Source: Prosapia bicincta (Eukaryota > Arthropoda > Insecta > Hemiptera > Cercopidae). From it: 64,000 nt of DNA. Position 1 is the first letter of the stretch; every line of letters begins with the position of its first letter. Made by a program: the position numbers and the translations under genes. This document shows, in pieces, positions 63,320-64,000 of this stretch. The notes beneath the pieces are model-generated. The model made no database searches and had not been told where the DNA came from. It saw only the letters and a list, made by a program, of their open reading frames with translations. Where the stretch lies: the NCBI GenBank assembly GCA_036971475.1, contig JBAIZL010000007.1:33159002-33223001 (forward strand), given 5' to 3'.

Positions 63320-64000
63320 GAAATCGCAAAATCCATGAACTATAATTCATGCATTTTTTTAGAGAAAATATATGACAATTGCCATAGCTCCTATAATACT
63401 TATTATAGATCAATTCTAAGGGCACAACGCGAATCTATGATCGATTCTGCGTTTATTATGCCTTTTAAATGAGAAATCCATTTTTTGTAGAAATCGCAAA
63501 ATCCATGAACTATAATTCATGCATTTATTTTAGAGCAACTATATGACAATTGCAATAGCTCCTATAATACTTATTATAGATCAATTCTAAGGGCACAATG
63601 CGAATATATGGTCGATTCTGCGTTTATTATGCCTTTTAAATGAGAAATACATGTTTTGTAGAAATCGCAAAATCCATGAACTATAATTCATGCATTTTTT
63701 TTTAGAGCAAATATATGACAATTGCCATAGCTCCTATAATACTTATTATAGATCAATTCTAACGGCACAATGCGAATCTATGTTCGATTCTGCGTTTGTT
63801 ATGCCTTTTAAATGAGAAATCCATTTTTTGTAGAAATCGCAAAATCCATGAACTATAATTCATGCATTTTTTTAGAGCAAATATATGACAATTGCCATAG
63901 CTCCTATAATACTTATTATAGATCAATTCTAAGGGCACAATGCGAATCTATGGTCGATTCTGCGTTTATTATGCCTTTTAAATGAGAAATCCATTTTTTG
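63320..64000. repeat. Right end of window: one monomer plus a copy of 59.4-59.9 kb
   Basis: One T7 unit with AAGGGCACAACGCG and CTATGATCG. Then, from 63490 to the end, come three monomers matching 59394 onwards: CAACTATATG with GCGAATATATGG and GAAATACATG; T9 with CTAACGGCAC and GCGTTTGTTATG; T7 AGAGC with AAGGGCAC. The spacing is 4,096 bp (24 monomers). The array continues beyond base 64000. Confidence 0.85.

Larger units (their letters stand above)
1..64000. repeat. Satellite DNA array, ~170.6-bp monomer, about 375 copies
   Basis: The same 170-171 bp unit repeats head to tail from the first to the last base, taking the start of a unit as the recurring GAAATCGCAAAATCC. Examples of unit starts are 1, 171, 342, 513, 684, 855, 1026, 1197 and 1367. 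Both ends of the window cut the array, so its true size is unknown. Most copies differ at a handful of positions, and most length variation is in one T-run (7, 8 or 9 T). No inverted copy and no foreign insertion was seen. The window has no gene; every stretch over 300 bases is this satellite. A nucleosome-sized unit in a long homogeneous array is typical of eukaryotic centromeric, pericentromeric or subtelomeric heterochromatin; that placement is inference. The family itself is not one I recognise. Confidence 0.98.

Noticed and set aside
1..64000. CRISPR array
   Set aside because: The whole 170-bp unit is repeated, without short direct repeats separated by unique spacers.
1..64000. Primate alpha satellite because of the 171-bp length
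   Set aside because: The sequence is not one I recognise as alpha satellite, no CENP-B-box pattern (TTCG...A..CGGG) is present in the monomer, and G+C of about 30% is low for it. Length alone is not evidence.

Overview
The whole 64 kb window is one uninterrupted tandem array of an AT-rich satellite DNA. The monomer is 170-171 bp, about 30% G+C (51 of 171 bases in the copy at 171-341), and the window holds roughly 375 head-to-tail copies. Every copy I read is in the same orientation. I found no gene, RNA gene, transposon, CRISPR array, origin or unique-sequence island. The few open frames (61-71 codons) are accidental: they occur where point changes or small indels remove one of the stops that each monomer normally carries.

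This is most likely nuclear heterochromatin (centromeric, pericentromeric or subtelomeric) of a eukaryote. I do not recognise the monomer family and cannot name the organism. The length resembles primate alpha satellite (171 bp) and other nucleosome-sized centromeric satellites. However, the sequence is not one I recognise as alpha satellite and no CENP-B box is visible. CpG is not depleted in the reference monomer (4 seen, about 3.8 expected), which weakly favours a genome or region without heavy CpG methylation.

Layout. Monomers fall into recognisable variant classes, and blocks of different monomers are duplicated as higher-order repeats (HORs) whose period changes along the window. These are a 6-mer at 342-2391 (1,025 bp, twice), a 7-mer at 3587-5973 (1,193/1,194 bp), and a dispersed 4-monomer block at 7.5 and 9.0 kb. 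A module at 12.6, 16.7 and 18.6 kb occurs three times. A 10-mer lies at 21329-24742 (1,707 bp, twice), with 14-monomer spacings (2,389/2,390 bp) at 27-31 kb and 34-38 kb and a 4-mer at 39.1-40.3 kb. A 19-mer of 3,242 bp lies at 42833-49316, with a 4-mer nested inside it. A 27-mer of 4,611 bp (48123-52733 and 52734-57344) is nearly identical between copies. Finally 57.3-64 kb is a mosaic with 9-monomer, 24-monomer and 2-monomer spacings. Duplications of one or two monomers are scattered throughout.

Each monomer also carries three short inverted repeats and two T-tracts. Many common variants fall in the unpaired centres of the inverted repeats rather than in the arms. The main interest of the window is the evolution of the satellite: the mixture of HOR periods, the chimeric monomers that mark recombination points, the regional turnover of variant classes, and these dyad elements.
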